Shown: positions 27,502-37,097 of the stretch, piece by piece
How positions within the stretch are numbered: position 1 is the first letter of the stretch
Layout of the letters: the number at the start of each line of letters is the position of its first letter
DNA from: an uncultured Treponema sp.
Lineage (GTDB): Bacteria > Spirochaetota > Spirochaetia > Treponematales > Treponemataceae
DNA: 64,000 nt
Reading direction: 5' to 3'
Assembly: GCF_946187725.1 (NCBI RefSeq)
Contig: NZ_CAMHSK010000012.1
Location: forward strand, 1-64,000
Program-made: the position numbers and the translations under genes
The notes under the pieces: model-generated
What the model saw: only the letters and a program-made list of their open reading frames with translations
Databases searched by the model: none
What the model was told of the DNA's origin: nothing

Positions 27502-29661
27502 ATGGCTAGTCGTTTTAATTTAAAAAATGTTTTGGGGAACATTGAGAATCATGCTGTAGCTGCAGCCGCAATTGCGGTTGTTCTCATGCTTTTGATACCT
27601 GTTCCGGGAGTTCTTTTGGACTTCCTCATGATTGTAAATATTTCAATCTCTGTTGTCGTTCTTCTTGTTGTCCTTTACACACCGAAGTCTTCAGATTTTA
27701 CTTCATTTCCCCGCGTTCTGCTTTTTGCCACCCTTTACGGTCTTGCACTCAATGTCTGTTCAACGCGCCTTATCCTTACCAAGGCTTCTGAAACAGGCTA
27801 TAAATTCTTCCCAGGAAACATGCTCAAGGCATTTTCTTCTATTGTAACAGGTGATAATCCGATGAATCCTTCAACCACCGGTCTTGTTATCGGTATGGTC
27901 ATTTTCATCATTTTGATTATTATTCAGGTCATCGTAATCACAAAAGGTGCTACGCGTGTTTCTGAGGTTGCTGCACGATTCAGTTTGGACGCAATGAACC
28001 AGAAATTCTTCGCTGTTGATTCAGAACTCAATTCCGGCTACATCACTGACGAGCAGGCACGCGACAAAAAAGCGGCCATTCAGCGTGACATCGACTTTTA
28101 TTCAAGCATGGACGGTGCTTCAAAGTTTGTAAGTGGTAATGTTAAGGCTGGTATTTTCATCACTGCGATTGACTTGATTGCAGGCATTATCGCCGGTGTT
28201 GCAATTGGCGGAATGCAATTTGGTGATGCGGCAAGCACTTATTCACGCCTTACAATCGGTGACGGTCTTTTGGGGCAGCTTCCTTCGCTTCTTCTTTCTT
28301 TTGCTACAGGTCTCATCGTTACCGGTAATTCTTCGGAAGAGGTTCTCGGTTCTCAGCTTAAAAAACAGTTTACTGCAAGCGGTTATGTCTACATTATCAC
28401 TGGTGTAACACTTGCTCTCATGAGCCTTATCCCGAATTTTCCGTGGTATCTTCTCCTTCCTGTTGGCGCTCTTTTCGTTTTTTACGGTTATCGTCTTATT
28501 AAGAGCGAAAAGGCTTCTTTTGCGAAAAAACTCGAAGAAGAGCAGAATGCAAAAAACAAAAAGGCAAATGCTTCTGGTGAAGAAATTAGTCCAATCGTTC
28601 CTCTTGATGCCCTTTCTCTTGAACTTGGATACGCTCTTATCCCGCTTGTTGATAAAGAAAAAGGTGCGGAACTTCTTGAGCGAATTACGCGAATCCGTCG
28701 TGAAGCAGGCCTTGATTTGGGGCTTGTCGTTCCGAAAATCCGAATTATTGACAATATGACGCTTGCGCCGGACGAATACAGTTTTAAAATCAAGGGAATT
28801 GAAGCTGGCCGTGCAAAAATCAAGCTTGGTTACTATATGTGCATGAACACAGGTGCTGCCACTGAAGAAATAAAGGGTGAGAAGACCGTGGACCCTGCAT
28901 TTGGTGTTCCGGCTGTATGGGTTAGTGAGGATATGCGTTCTGAGGCAGAGCGTGCCGGTTATGCGGTCGTTGATCCACCGACCATCATTGCAACGCATAT
29001 TACAGAAATTATCCGTGCACATGCGGCAGAAATTCTTGGTCGTCTTGAAACTAAGGCAATCATTGATAAGCTCAAGGATACTGCAAATACCAATTCGAAT
29101 CCTGTTGTTGTTGATGAAGTCCTCAATACATACAAATACACTTACGGTGAAATTGAACATGTTTTGCAGGGATTGCTTAAAGAACAGGTTTCAATCCGCA
29201 ATATCGTGGCTATTCTGGAAACCCTTGCAAATTACGGAAATATGCCGCATAACAACTGGCTTCTTATCGAAAAAGTTCGTGAAGCTCTTGGACTTCAAAT
29301 TTGTCTGCAGTATGTTGACCCGCATGACCCGAACAAAAAACTGTCTGTATTGCAGGTTTCCCAGTCTGCGTCAGAAAAAATCATGCAGCACTGCGTTGTG
29401 CCTAACGATGGAGGGCAGCCGTTTGTTGCCTTCGATCCGGTTGATGGCCGCAAGTGGATATCTTCTGTGAGTGCGGCCGTTGTTTCCGCAAAGGAACGGA
29501 ACTATCTGCCGATTCTTCTGGCTCCTAATGCGGAAGTTCGTCAGCTTGTACACAATTCAATCAGTCGGGAGATACCGGGAATTGCTGTGCTTTCATTAAA
29601 TGAGGTCGTTGCGGCGGGCTCTAATATTAACTTGGAGATTATTGGAGAAATAAATGTATAA
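27502..29661 (+). CDS. flhA: Flagellar export protein FlhA
   Basis: LDFLMIVNISISVVVLLVVLYTPKSSDFTSFPRVLLFATLYGLALNVCSTRLIL; KDLIAGIIAG region. Confidence 0.97.
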   Translation: MASRFNLKNVLGNIENHAVAAAAIAVVLMLLIPVPGVLLDFLMIVNISISVVVLLVVLYTPKSSDFTSFPRVLLFATLYGLALNVCSTRLILTKASETGYKFFPGNMLKAFSSIVTGDNPMNPSTTGLVIGMVIFIILIIIQVIVITKGATRVSEVAARFSLDAMNQKFFAVDSELNSGYITDEQARDKKAAIQRDIDFYSSMDGASKFVSGNVKAGIFITAIDLIAGIIAGVAIGGMQFGDAASTYSRLTIGDGLLGQLPSLLLSFATGLIVTGNSSEEVLGSQLKKQFTASGYVYIITGVTLALMSLIPNFPWYLLLPVGALFVFYGYRLIKSEKASFAKKLEEEQNAKNKKANASGEEISPIVPLDALSLELGYALIPLVDKEKGAELLERITRIRREAGLDLGLVVPKIRIIDNMTLAPDEYSFKIKGIEAGRAKIKLGYYMCMNTGAATEEIKGEKTVDPAFGVPAVWVSEDMRSEAERAGYAVVDPPTIIATHITEIIRAHAAEILGRLETKAIIDKLKDTANTNSNPVVVDEVLNTYKYTYGEIEHVLQGLLKEQVSIRNIVAILETLANYGNMPHNNWLLIEKVREALGLQICLQYVDPHDPNKKLSVLQVSQSASEKIMQHCVVPNDGGQPFVAFDPVDGRKWISSVSAAVVSAKERNYLPILLAPNAEVRQLVHNSISREIPGIAVLSLNEVVAAGSNINLEIIGEINV

Positions 29662-30937
29662 AGATTCTTATGCTTTGACCGCTGAGAAAAATCCCAAACT
29701 GCCTCTTTATGGTTCAACTCCAGGCTATACGCGCCCAGATGATGAAATGCAGACCATTGTTGGCAGAAATTATGATGATTGCATGGACAAATTGCTCAAA
29801 GCCTATGGTCATAATTTTGAAATTCTTGGCAAGCGTCCGATTTTGAAGCCGGGCTTTTTTGGTTTTGGCCAGAAAGAACTTTATGAAGTTCGTTATACAG
29901 TCGGGCTTAAAAAGTCCGTTCCTGTGCAGAAGTCTTTTCAGGAAAGTCGTGATGAAATTCTGCAGAAATCGGGTTCTTCCGTAACGAATACGATTCAAAT
30001 CGCCAATATCGATAAAAAACTCGAAGAAATGAAGAAGGTCTTTGAGGAGTCAATGAAAAATATTGCAGAAGCGACAAATGCCGGCGACAAGCCTGTTTCG
30101 ATTCAGAAAATCGAAGAGCTTCTTCAGAACAATGAATTTACTTTTGCGTACATAAACAAGATTTCTACAAGACTTCGCTCTGAGTTAACGGTTGAAGAAC
30201 TTGAAAATTTTGAACTTGTACAGGAAAAAGTTGTCGACTGGATTGGTGAATCAATAAAAATCGCTCCGAAAGTGATGCACACTTATCCCCATGTCATAAT
30301 CGTTGTCGGACCGACCGGAGTTGGAAAAACTACTACCATTGCAAAATTTGCCGTCAATCTCATAAAAGAAGCTCACGAAAAAGACCAGCCGCGTCCTCGT
30401 GTCAGGATGCTTACAACTGACCATACTCGTGTTGGTGCAGTTGAGCAGATTAAACGATATGGCGATGTCATGGAGATTGAGGTTGATAAGGCCGAAACTG
30501 CCGCCGATGTAAAAAAAATATATGACACTTATAAAGAAAATCTGGATGTTCTTTTCATTGATACTCCAGGTTACAGCCCTAAGGATTTTGAGAATCTAGG
30601 TAAAATGAGGAAGATGCTTGAAGTCCAGGGAATTCATCCTGAAGTGTTCCTTGCCGCAAATGCTTCATCAAAGGCTATGGATTTAATCTCAATCATTCAG
30701 AATTACGAAGTGTTCAATTTTTCTTCAGTAATCATTACGAAATGGGATGAGACAAGCGCAATCGGAAATGTCATCAGCGTACTTTCCGAAAAGGGCAAGT
30801 CTATTTCATATATAACTGACGGTCAGACTGTCACGAAAAACATCGAGCGTGCTTCTGTAGTCAGATTTTTGACAAATTTACATGATTTCAATATTGATCG
30901 TAATCATATAGACGCAAAATTCCCGGAGGAAAAGTAA
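29654..30937 (+). CDS. flhF: Flagellar SRP-like GTPase FlhF
   Basis: VVGPTGVGKTTTIAKFA, TTDHTRVGAVEQIKRYGDVM, LFIDTPGYS. Confidence 0.95.
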   Translation: MYKDSYALTAEKNPKLPLYGSTPGYTRPDDEMQTIVGRNYDDCMDKLLKAYGHNFEILGKRPILKPGFFGFGQKELYEVRYTVGLKKSVPVQKSFQESRDEILQKSGSSVTNTIQIANIDKKLEEMKKVFEESMKNIAEATNAGDKPVSIQKIEELLQNNEFTFAYINKISTRLRSELTVEELENFELVQEKVVDWIGESIKIAPKVMHTYPHVIIVVGPTGVGKTTTIAKFAVNLIKEAHEKDQPRPRVRMLTTDHTRVGAVEQIKRYGDVMEIEVDKAETAADVKKIYDTYKENLDVLFIDTPGYSPKDFENLGKMRKMLEVQGIHPEVFLAANASSKAMDLISIIQNYEVFNFSSVIITKWDETSAIGNVISVLSEKGKSISYITDGQTVTKNIERASVVRFLTNLHDFNIDRNHIDAKFPEEK

Positions 30938-30938
30938 A

Positions 30939-31784
30939 ATGGAAGATCAGGCACAGGAACTCAAAGAGATGATGTCTAATAACCGTAAAACAAGGATTAT
31001 CGCGATTACGAGTGGTAAAGGCGGCGTTGGAAAATCTAACCTGTCCGTAAACATGGCGATTGCCTATGCCCAGCAGGGAAAAAAAGTTATCTTGATTGAC
31101 GGTGATCTTGGAATGGCGAATGTCAATGTTCTTATGAATATTGTACCGCAATACAATCTCATGCAGGTTATCAATAAGCAGAAGACTATGCAGGAAATCA
31201 TCACTGACACAGAATTCGGCATTAAATTCATCGCTGGTGCGAACGGATTTTCAAAAATCGCTAACCTTACAGTTGATGAGCTTGATTACTTTGCAAAACA
31301 GTTTGCAATGCTCGGAAATGCCGACATAATTCTTATTGATACTGGTGCTGGTATCGCAAACAATGTCCTTCAATTCGTAGCGGCCGCAGATGAAGTCTAT
31401 GTCGTTACGACTCCGGAGCCTACAGCAATTACTGACGCGTATGGAATCATCAAAATCATCACTACGGAACTTGTTGATCGTGAGATGAATATAAAACTCC
31501 TTGTAAACCGTGTTCATTCTGCAGATGAAGGAAAGCGAATTTCTGAGCGAATCATCAATATTGCTGCTCAGTTCTTGAATTACAAAGTTGATTACATTGG
31601 TTTCGTTTATGACGATCCTGTTGTTCAGGCTTCCGTAATCAGACAGAAACCGTTTATTGTTGTCAATCCGACTTCAAAACCGGCACAGTGCATTAAGCAT
31701 ATTGTCGGCCGAATCGAAAAGAGTGACAACGGAACATCTGAGGGCGTTGCTAACTTCCTCAAAAAATTTTTGCGTAAAAGCTGA
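30939..31784 (+). CDS. flhG: MinD/ParA-type ATPase FlhG (YlxH)
   Basis: ITSGKGGVGKSNLSVNMA, LIDGDLGMANVNVLM, IDTGAGI; directly downstream of flhF. Confidence 0.93.
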   Translation: MEDQAQELKEMMSNNRKTRIIAITSGKGGVGKSNLSVNMAIAYAQQGKKVILIDGDLGMANVNVLMNIVPQYNLMQVINKQKTMQEIITDTEFGIKFIAGANGFSKIANLTVDELDYFAKQFAMLGNADIILIDTGAGIANNVLQFVAAADEVYVVTTPEPTAITDAYGIIKIITTELVDREMNIKLLVNRVHSADEGKRISERIINIAAQFLNYKVDYIGFVYDDPVVQASVIRQKPFIVVNPTSKPAQCIKHIVGRIEKSDNGTSEGVANFLKKFLRKS

Positions 31785-31788
31785 TTTT

Positions 31789-31830
31789 AGAACTTTTCGG
31801 AAGATGTAGTTTTCCGGAAAGTTCTATTGT
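31789..31830 (+). terminator. Terminator-like hairpin after flhG
   Basis: AGAACTTTTCGGAA-gatgtagt-TTCCGGAAAGTTCT (one G-T type mismatch) then T-rich. Confidence 0.65.
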
Positions 31831-31906
31831 TTTGAAAGCCTATTTTAATAGAAAAATCTTGACCGAATGAATTTTCTGATTTAAACTTATATATGGGAGG
31901 AAAAAA

Positions 31907-32701
31907 ATGATAAACCCGAAGAATATATGCATTGCTGCCGTAGTCGGGTTTTTTATGTCTTTTTTTATAGGACTGTTTTCTGATGTTCATTTTTTTAATG
32001 TCGTAATTCGTGCGCTGCTTTCTGGCCTCGGACTTGCGGTTTTATGTGTCGGAATCAGTTTTATTTATCAAAAATTCCTCTCCAATGACAACGCTTCTTT
32101 TTCTTCTGATGCAGACCTTTCTTCTCAGAAAACTGTAACAGGTGGTGTTGTTAATATTGTAGTTGATGATTCAAATCTCGAAGATGACGGCAATTCGCCT
32201 AAATTCAATGTTATGAACAATCATCATTCTGATTTGGCGAAGCCTGCTGCTCCAGAACAGCCTGCCAGTGAGCAGCCGGAAAGTCCTGCATTTAATGCAG
32301 TTTCTGCCTCTGAGTCTGTTCCTGACAATGCAGAGGATTCTTCGTTTAAACCTGTTAGCCTGGCATCTGCTGCACCTGCTGTTTCTTCAGCTGAGGCAGC
32401 TCCGGTTACACCGGCATCAACTCCAGCTCCTTCAGCTTCTGCTGAAGCAAAACCTGTTTCTCCTGAAGAAGCTGTTTCGGGAAGTCCTGATTCTTTGGAT
32501 GAACTTCCTGATTTGGGTGGCATGGGTTCAGAGATTGGAACGGTCAGTTCACCTTCCAATTATGGAAGTAATTCTTCTGCGGAAGTTATACAGGATACTG
32601 AATTTGCCACTGGCGGTTCAAAATTAAAGGAACAGCCGATTAGTGGAGATACGAATGTCATGGCAAAGGCCATTCAGACCTTGCTTGCGCGAGAGAACTA
32701 A
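31907..32701 (+). CDS. Membrane protein with Pro/Ala/Ser-rich tail, unknown function
   Basis: Two N-terminal TM helices then low-complexity PAS-rich region; between flhG and fliA. Confidence 0.65.
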   Translation: MINPKNICIAAVVGFFMSFFIGLFSDVHFFNVVIRALLSGLGLAVLCVGISFIYQKFLSNDNASFSSDADLSSQKTVTGGVVNIVVDDSNLEDDGNSPKFNVMNNHHSDLAKPAAPEQPASEQPESPAFNAVSASESVPDNAEDSSFKPVSLASAAPAVSSAEAAPVTPASTPAPSASAEAKPVSPEEAVSGSPDSLDELPDLGGMGSEIGTVSSPSNYGSNSSAEVIQDTEFATGGSKLKEQPISGDTNVMAKAIQTLLAREN

Positions 32702-32716
32702 TAAAAAAAGGGTAAT

Positions 32717-33517
32717 ATGATGGATAATACAAAAACGCAATTTATCAATGATGAAGAGGAAGACGCACTCTGGGGAGAATTCAAAAAATCAAAGTCCGAC
32801 GCCTTGCGGGATAAAATTATCCGTAAATATATGCCTTTGGTAAAATATGTTGCCGGTAAGGTTTCCGTTGGGCTTCCTGCTAGCATGGAATTTGATGATT
32901 TAGTTGGATTCGGCCAATTCGGGCTTCTTGACGCCATAAGTAAATATGATTTGGATAAGAAAGTTAAGTTCAAAACTTATGCTGTCACTCGAATCCGTGG
33001 TGCAATCTTCGATGAAATGAGGCAGCTTGACTGGGTGCCTCGTTCTGTCCGTCAGAAATCGCGTGAAATTGAAGATGTAATTGCAGGCTTGGAATCTAAG
33101 CTTTCCCGCCCTGCCACTGATGAAGAAATTGCAAAAGAAATGAACCTCAGCGTTGATGAATATCAGCATACAGTTATGAAAGTCAGCGGTACATCTGTTC
33201 TTTCATTAAACGATGTGTGGTATTCTGGTGATGATTCAGATCATCTTTCAATCGGAGATTCAATTGAGTCGCCGCAGAGCCTTAATCCTGATGTTCAGGT
33301 TGAACGCGAAGAAATCCGCAAAGTTATTATTCAGGCAATTAATGAACTTCCCGAAAAAGAAAAAATGGTCATCGTTCTTTACTATCATGAAGATTTGACT
33401 TTCAAGGAAATCGGTCAGGTTCTTGATGTTTCCGAATCAAGAATCTCCCAGCTTCACTCTAATGCCAACTTGCATTTGCGTGCGAAACTCACTAATTTCA
33501 GGAAAGGAATTTTCTAA
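32717..33517 (+). CDS. fliA: RNA polymerase sigma factor FliA/WhiG (sigma-28)
   Basis: YMPLVKYVAGKVSVGLPASMEFDDLVGFGQFGLLDAISKYD; MRQLDWVPRSVRQKSREIE; region 4 LTFKEIGQVLDVSESRISQLHSNA. Confidence 0.96.
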   Translation: MMDNTKTQFINDEEEDALWGEFKKSKSDALRDKIIRKYMPLVKYVAGKVSVGLPASMEFDDLVGFGQFGLLDAISKYDLDKKVKFKTYAVTRIRGAIFDEMRQLDWVPRSVRQKSREIEDVIAGLESKLSRPATDEEIAKEMNLSVDEYQHTVMKVSGTSVLSLNDVWYSGDDSDHLSIGDSIESPQSLNPDVQVEREEIRKVIIQAINELPEKEKMVIVLYYHEDLTFKEIGQVLDVSESRISQLHSNANLHLRAKLTNFRKGIF

Positions 33518-33520
33518 AAA

Positions 33521-35485
33521 ATGGTAACTCTTGAAGCGATTCGTAAAGATATGGCAGGTTTTCTCGAAAAGGATAAAGAAATTCATTTCGTTGAAGTCCG
33601 TGCAGACACTCTTGATGAGGCACTTGCCGATGCTGCCGTTCAATTTGATACTCGTGTAGCCAATCTTGAATATGAGGTTGTTGAGCGCGGATTTGACGGT
33701 TTTTTGGGAATCGCAAAGAAACCCTGGCTTCTAAAAGTTTACCAGAATCCAGAAATGGTTAAAAAGGTCGTTGTTGGTAAGAACGGTGAGGTTGCTGATT
33801 CAGAAGACGAAGAGAGTGTCGAAAAGCATGTTTCCCGCGATGGCGAATACTTTATTCATCACTTCGGCAACGATATCGTGCTCAAGGTTACCCTTCCAAT
33901 TGGAGAAGGGCATCCTGTTGACAGTGAAGTTGTTCTTGAAGATTTAAACCGCCCTGATACAAAGAATTTTGATGCTGAAAAGGTTCGTTTTATTGTTAAA
34001 AATGGAAGTAACGGTGAATATGTTATTATCGGTGAATACAATCATGAACCGTCAGCTGATGCTATTTTTGTAATTGATATTACGAATGATGAGTTAAAAG
34101 CGACCGCGACAATCAATCCGCCTTCTCTTGGAGGCGCCGACATTACTGCCGAGCAAATCAAAATTGCCCTTAATAAACAGGGAGTCGTTGCCGGTATTTC
34201 GGACGAAAAAATTTCTGCATTGGTTGATAAGCCAAATTATAATGAGCCGGTCGTTGTCGCAGAGGCAGTGCTTCCTGTCGATGGAAAAGATGCTTATATT
34301 ACATACAATTTTGAAACTGACCGTTCTAAATTAAAGGCAAAACAGGCTGCAAACGGGCAGGTTGACTTTAAGGAACTTAACCTTATTCAAAATGTTGTTG
34401 AAGGTCAGCCTCTTGCACAAAAAATGCTTGCTGAGCAGGGAAAAGCCGGCAAAACTCTTTATGGACGATATCTTGAAGCTAAAAACGGTCGTGATATTCC
34501 GCTTCCTCTTGGAAAAAATGTCCGTGTCGATATGGACGGGCGCACGATTCTTGCGGCTACAAATGGTCAGGTTCTTCTTATTAACGATAAAGTTTGTGTT
34601 GAGCCAATCATGGAAGTTGATGGTGTCAACATTAAAACAGGAAACATTACTTTCCTTGGAACAGTCATTGTCAAAGGTTCCGTGGAAGATGGTTTCAATG
34701 TCAAGGCTTCTGGCAATATCGAAGTATCCGGCACGGTTGGAAAGTGTACTCTTGAATCAGACGGTGATATTATTGTTTCCAGCGGTATTATCGGGCGTGA
34801 TGAAGGAAGAATTGTCTGTGGCGGCTCTCTGTGGGCAAAATTCATTCAGAATACTACAGTTCAAGTCGAAGAAAACATCATCGTAATTGATTCAATTATG
34901 AACAGTGATGTTTCTGCCCAAAAGAAAATTATTCTTAACGGAAAGCGTGCTCAAATCACTGGTGGAAAGATTTTCGCGACAGAGGCTGTTATTGCGAAGA
35001 ATATCGGCTCTGAAGGCGGGGGTACAGAAACTTCAATCTCTGTAGGTTACGATCCTCGTGCAAAAAAGCGGCTTGAAGAACTGCTTGAAATGCAGAACAG
35101 CAATATAAAAATTCTTGATGAACTTGAACTGAACATCGCTACTCTTGAAAACATGAAGAAAGTTCGTAAAAATCTTCCAAAAGAAAAAGAGGAGAGCTTG
35201 TTCCATCTTAACGAGCAGAAGAGCGAAATCATCGAAGAAAACTTTCAGTACAATGCTGAAATCGAAAAGATACAGGCCCGCTTGCGTGAGCTTAAAAACA
35301 TCGGAAAGGTTTATGCGGCAGGCAATGTATATTCTGGCGTAAAAATTTATGTCCGCGATGAAAAGGATGAGGTTCGTGCTGATACAAAGAGTGTTATTTT
35401 CTTCTATGAAAATGGCTTTGTCCGCCGAGGAAAGTATGAGCAGCCGAATATGGATGACATAAAAGGTCCTGAGGGGTACAGCTAA
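33521..35485 (+). CDS. FapA/DUF342-family protein with N-terminal Jag-N-like domain
   Basis: N-term FVEVRADTLDEALADAAVQFDTRVANLEYEVVERGFDGFLGIAKKPW (Jag-N-like); central beta-helix-like FapA region (GNIEVSGTVGKCTLESDGDIIVSSGIIGRDEG); C-terminal coiled coil. Confidence 0.85.
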   Translation: MVTLEAIRKDMAGFLEKDKEIHFVEVRADTLDEALADAAVQFDTRVANLEYEVVERGFDGFLGIAKKPWLLKVYQNPEMVKKVVVGKNGEVADSEDEESVEKHVSRDGEYFIHHFGNDIVLKVTLPIGEGHPVDSEVVLEDLNRPDTKNFDAEKVRFIVKNGSNGEYVIIGEYNHEPSADAIFVIDITNDELKATATINPPSLGGADITAEQIKIALNKQGVVAGISDEKISALVDKPNYNEPVVVAEAVLPVDGKDAYITYNFETDRSKLKAKQAANGQVDFKELNLIQNVVEGQPLAQKMLAEQGKAGKTLYGRYLEAKNGRDIPLPLGKNVRVDMDGRTILAATNGQVLLINDKVCVEPIMEVDGVNIKTGNITFLGTVIVKGSVEDGFNVKASGNIEVSGTVGKCTLESDGDIIVSSGIIGRDEGRIVCGGSLWAKFIQNTTVQVEENIIVIDSIMNSDVSAQKKIILNGKRAQITGGKIFATEAVIAKNIGSEGGGTETSISVGYDPRAKKRLEELLEMQNSNIKILDELELNIATLENMKKVRKNLPKEKEESLFHLNEQKSEIIEENFQYNAEIEKIQARLRELKNIGKVYAAGNVYSGVKIYVRDEKDEVRADTKSVIFFYENGFVRRGKYEQPNMDDIKGPEGYS

Positions 35486-35817
35486 TGGGTGTTTCTCCAA
35501 TAGATTTGCAGACAATGTATGCGAATATGAATAATATTGCGCGTACAGTTGCGCATCAGCAGCAGGGGGCAGTTCTCGCTCAGCAGCTTCAGGAGTCCAA
35601 AATAATCCAGCAGAATGCCGAAAAGGCGGCAACTGTTCACAAAGCTGCAGACAACGAAGCAAAATCTTCGCATATAAATGATGAAGGTCATCACAGTGAT
35701 TCTGGTTATGGTTCGCATGGAAAAAAGCGGAATCCTCAAAAAAACGATGATGAAGTGAAGACCGAAAATGAACTTCGGGAAACATATCTTGGAAGGCATA
35801 TTAATATAGAAAGGTAG
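35485..35817 (+). CDS. Small hypothetical protein
   Basis: Start ATG overlaps/abuts the upstream stop; intact ORF in operon context. Confidence 0.6.
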   Translation: MGVSPIDLQTMYANMNNIARTVAHQQQGAVLAQQLQESKIIQQNAEKAATVHKAADNEAKSSHINDEGHHSDSGYGSHGKKRNPQKNDDEVKTENELRETYLGRHINIER

Positions 35818-35823
35818 AGATTA

Positions 35824-36585
35824 ATGATTGTTGTTTTTATTGCGGCTTTTTTTTGTGTGATAAATATATGCTCATGGGTCGCCTTTCTAATAAAGTTCAA
35901 GAAGCTTTTTTCAACTGATGACATAATCGCTAATACCCGTGAGCAGATGAATAACATGATTAGCGACATAAATCATAATGCCGGTAGAAATATCGATATT
36001 ATTGAAGACCGAATTCGTCAGCTCAAGGCCGTTGTCGCAGAAGCAGACAGGCATATTGAACTGGCCAAGCGTGAAATTGAGTCTCAGAAAGCAAATTTAG
36101 CATATAAACAGAAAATTGACGAAGTTGTTCAGTCGAAAAAACGCGTTGATAATTCAAAGAGCGCGTATAATCCTGTGAACCGCTCCGTTCAGCAGTATAT
36201 GCGTAATCAGAATTTAAATATTTCTGCTGCCCTTCAGTCTGGAAATGCTTATGAGCTTACAGAAAAGGGAAATATTCAGGCAAAAAACTCACCTCATCAT
36301 CAGGGAGATTTGTTTGATATGGCAGATGCTGATTCTTCAAAGCAGATTGTCTCTGATGCAGGCACAACTTTCACCGTTGAGTCGGACGGTTCTTCTTATG
36401 CGTCAGTTCCAGTAATTGGTGGAAAGGTAACTTATGCAGACGAGCCTGTTCAGCCGCATAAAAGTTTTGCTCAGCTTGTCCGTGATTTGAACAGTGCTGG
36501 TCATTCTGTAGAAGAAATTGCAAGTGAACTTGACAGTTCAATAACTGAAGTTCAGCTTTGCCTTGATATGGATTTAGGTTTTTAG
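35824..36585 (+). CDS. Membrane-anchored coiled-coil protein of unknown function
   Basis: N-terminal TM (VVFIAAFFCVINICSWVAFLI), coiled coil, C-terminal LNSAGHSVEEIASELDSSITEVQLCLDM. Confidence 0.7.
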   Translation: MIVVFIAAFFCVINICSWVAFLIKFKKLFSTDDIIANTREQMNNMISDINHNAGRNIDIIEDRIRQLKAVVAEADRHIELAKREIESQKANLAYKQKIDEVVQSKKRVDNSKSAYNPVNRSVQQYMRNQNLNISAALQSGNAYELTEKGNIQAKNSPHHQGDLFDMADADSSKQIVSDAGTTFTVESDGSSYASVPVIGGKVTYADEPVQPHKSFAQLVRDLNSAGHSVEEIASELDSSITEVQLCLDMDLGF

Positions 36586-36604
36586 GTTCATCTCAATCAT
36601 ACCG

Positions 36605-37015
36605 TTAAAACGGGTTTTCGTGCCATTTTTCGATTTTTGCCCATTCAGAAAGAAGTCGCTCGGTTTTTTCTTTGGCGACTTTCTGAAGGACGGGATTATC
36701 GTTTCTTCTGTCCGGGTGATAGTACATCAATTTTTCCCTATAGATTTTTTTTGCCTCTTCAAAACTTGCGCTTTCGCTTATTCCAATGAATTTCAGGGCG
36801 TTTTTTACTTCATTTGGGATGTAATTTTTGATGATTTGATATTGCTGTTTTGGTTGAATTTTCGGCTTTTTTACCGTGCTTTCGCTCTGTTCTGGTGGGG
36901 GAGTGAATTGTTCTGTTTTTTGTGGCTCAGGCTCATCTTTTTGATTTGGGGGAAGCTCACCTGTTTCAAGAACTTCACTAATCAAATCTCCAAGCCTGTC
37001 GTACATTGTCTGCAT
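36605..37015 (-). CDS. Protein with C-terminal J-domain
   Basis: ALKFIGISESASFEEAKKIYREKLMYYHPDRRNDNPVLQKVAKEKTERLLSEWAKIEKW contains an HPD motif. Confidence 0.8.
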   Translation of the reverse strand: MQTMYDRLGDLISEVLETGELPPNQKDEPEPQKTEQFTPPPEQSESTVKKPKIQPKQQYQIIKNYIPNEVKNALKFIGISESASFEEAKKIYREKLMYYHPDRRNDNPVLQKVAKEKTERLLSEWAKIEKWHENPF

Positions 37016-37042
37016 GCTGTCCCCACAGAGTGAGAAATAGTG

Positions 37043-37082
37043 AAAGTGCTGATTAACACTCGTTGTAATTAATCAGCACTTT
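37043..37082. other. Strong inverted repeat between glgC and J-domain gene
   Basis: AAAGTGCTGATTAA-cactcgttgtaa-TTAATCAGCACTTT, perfect 14-bp arms. Confidence 0.8.
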
Positions 37083-37097
37083 AGTTTTTTGTTAAAA

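Noticed and set aside
28243-29160. 305-aa antisense ORF opposite flhA
   Set aside because: Lies wholly within the clearly coding flhA on the other strand; no family features.
35033-35785. 250-aa antisense ORF opposite the FapA-like 3' end
   Set aside because: Antisense to two well-supported coding frames; no recognisable motifs.
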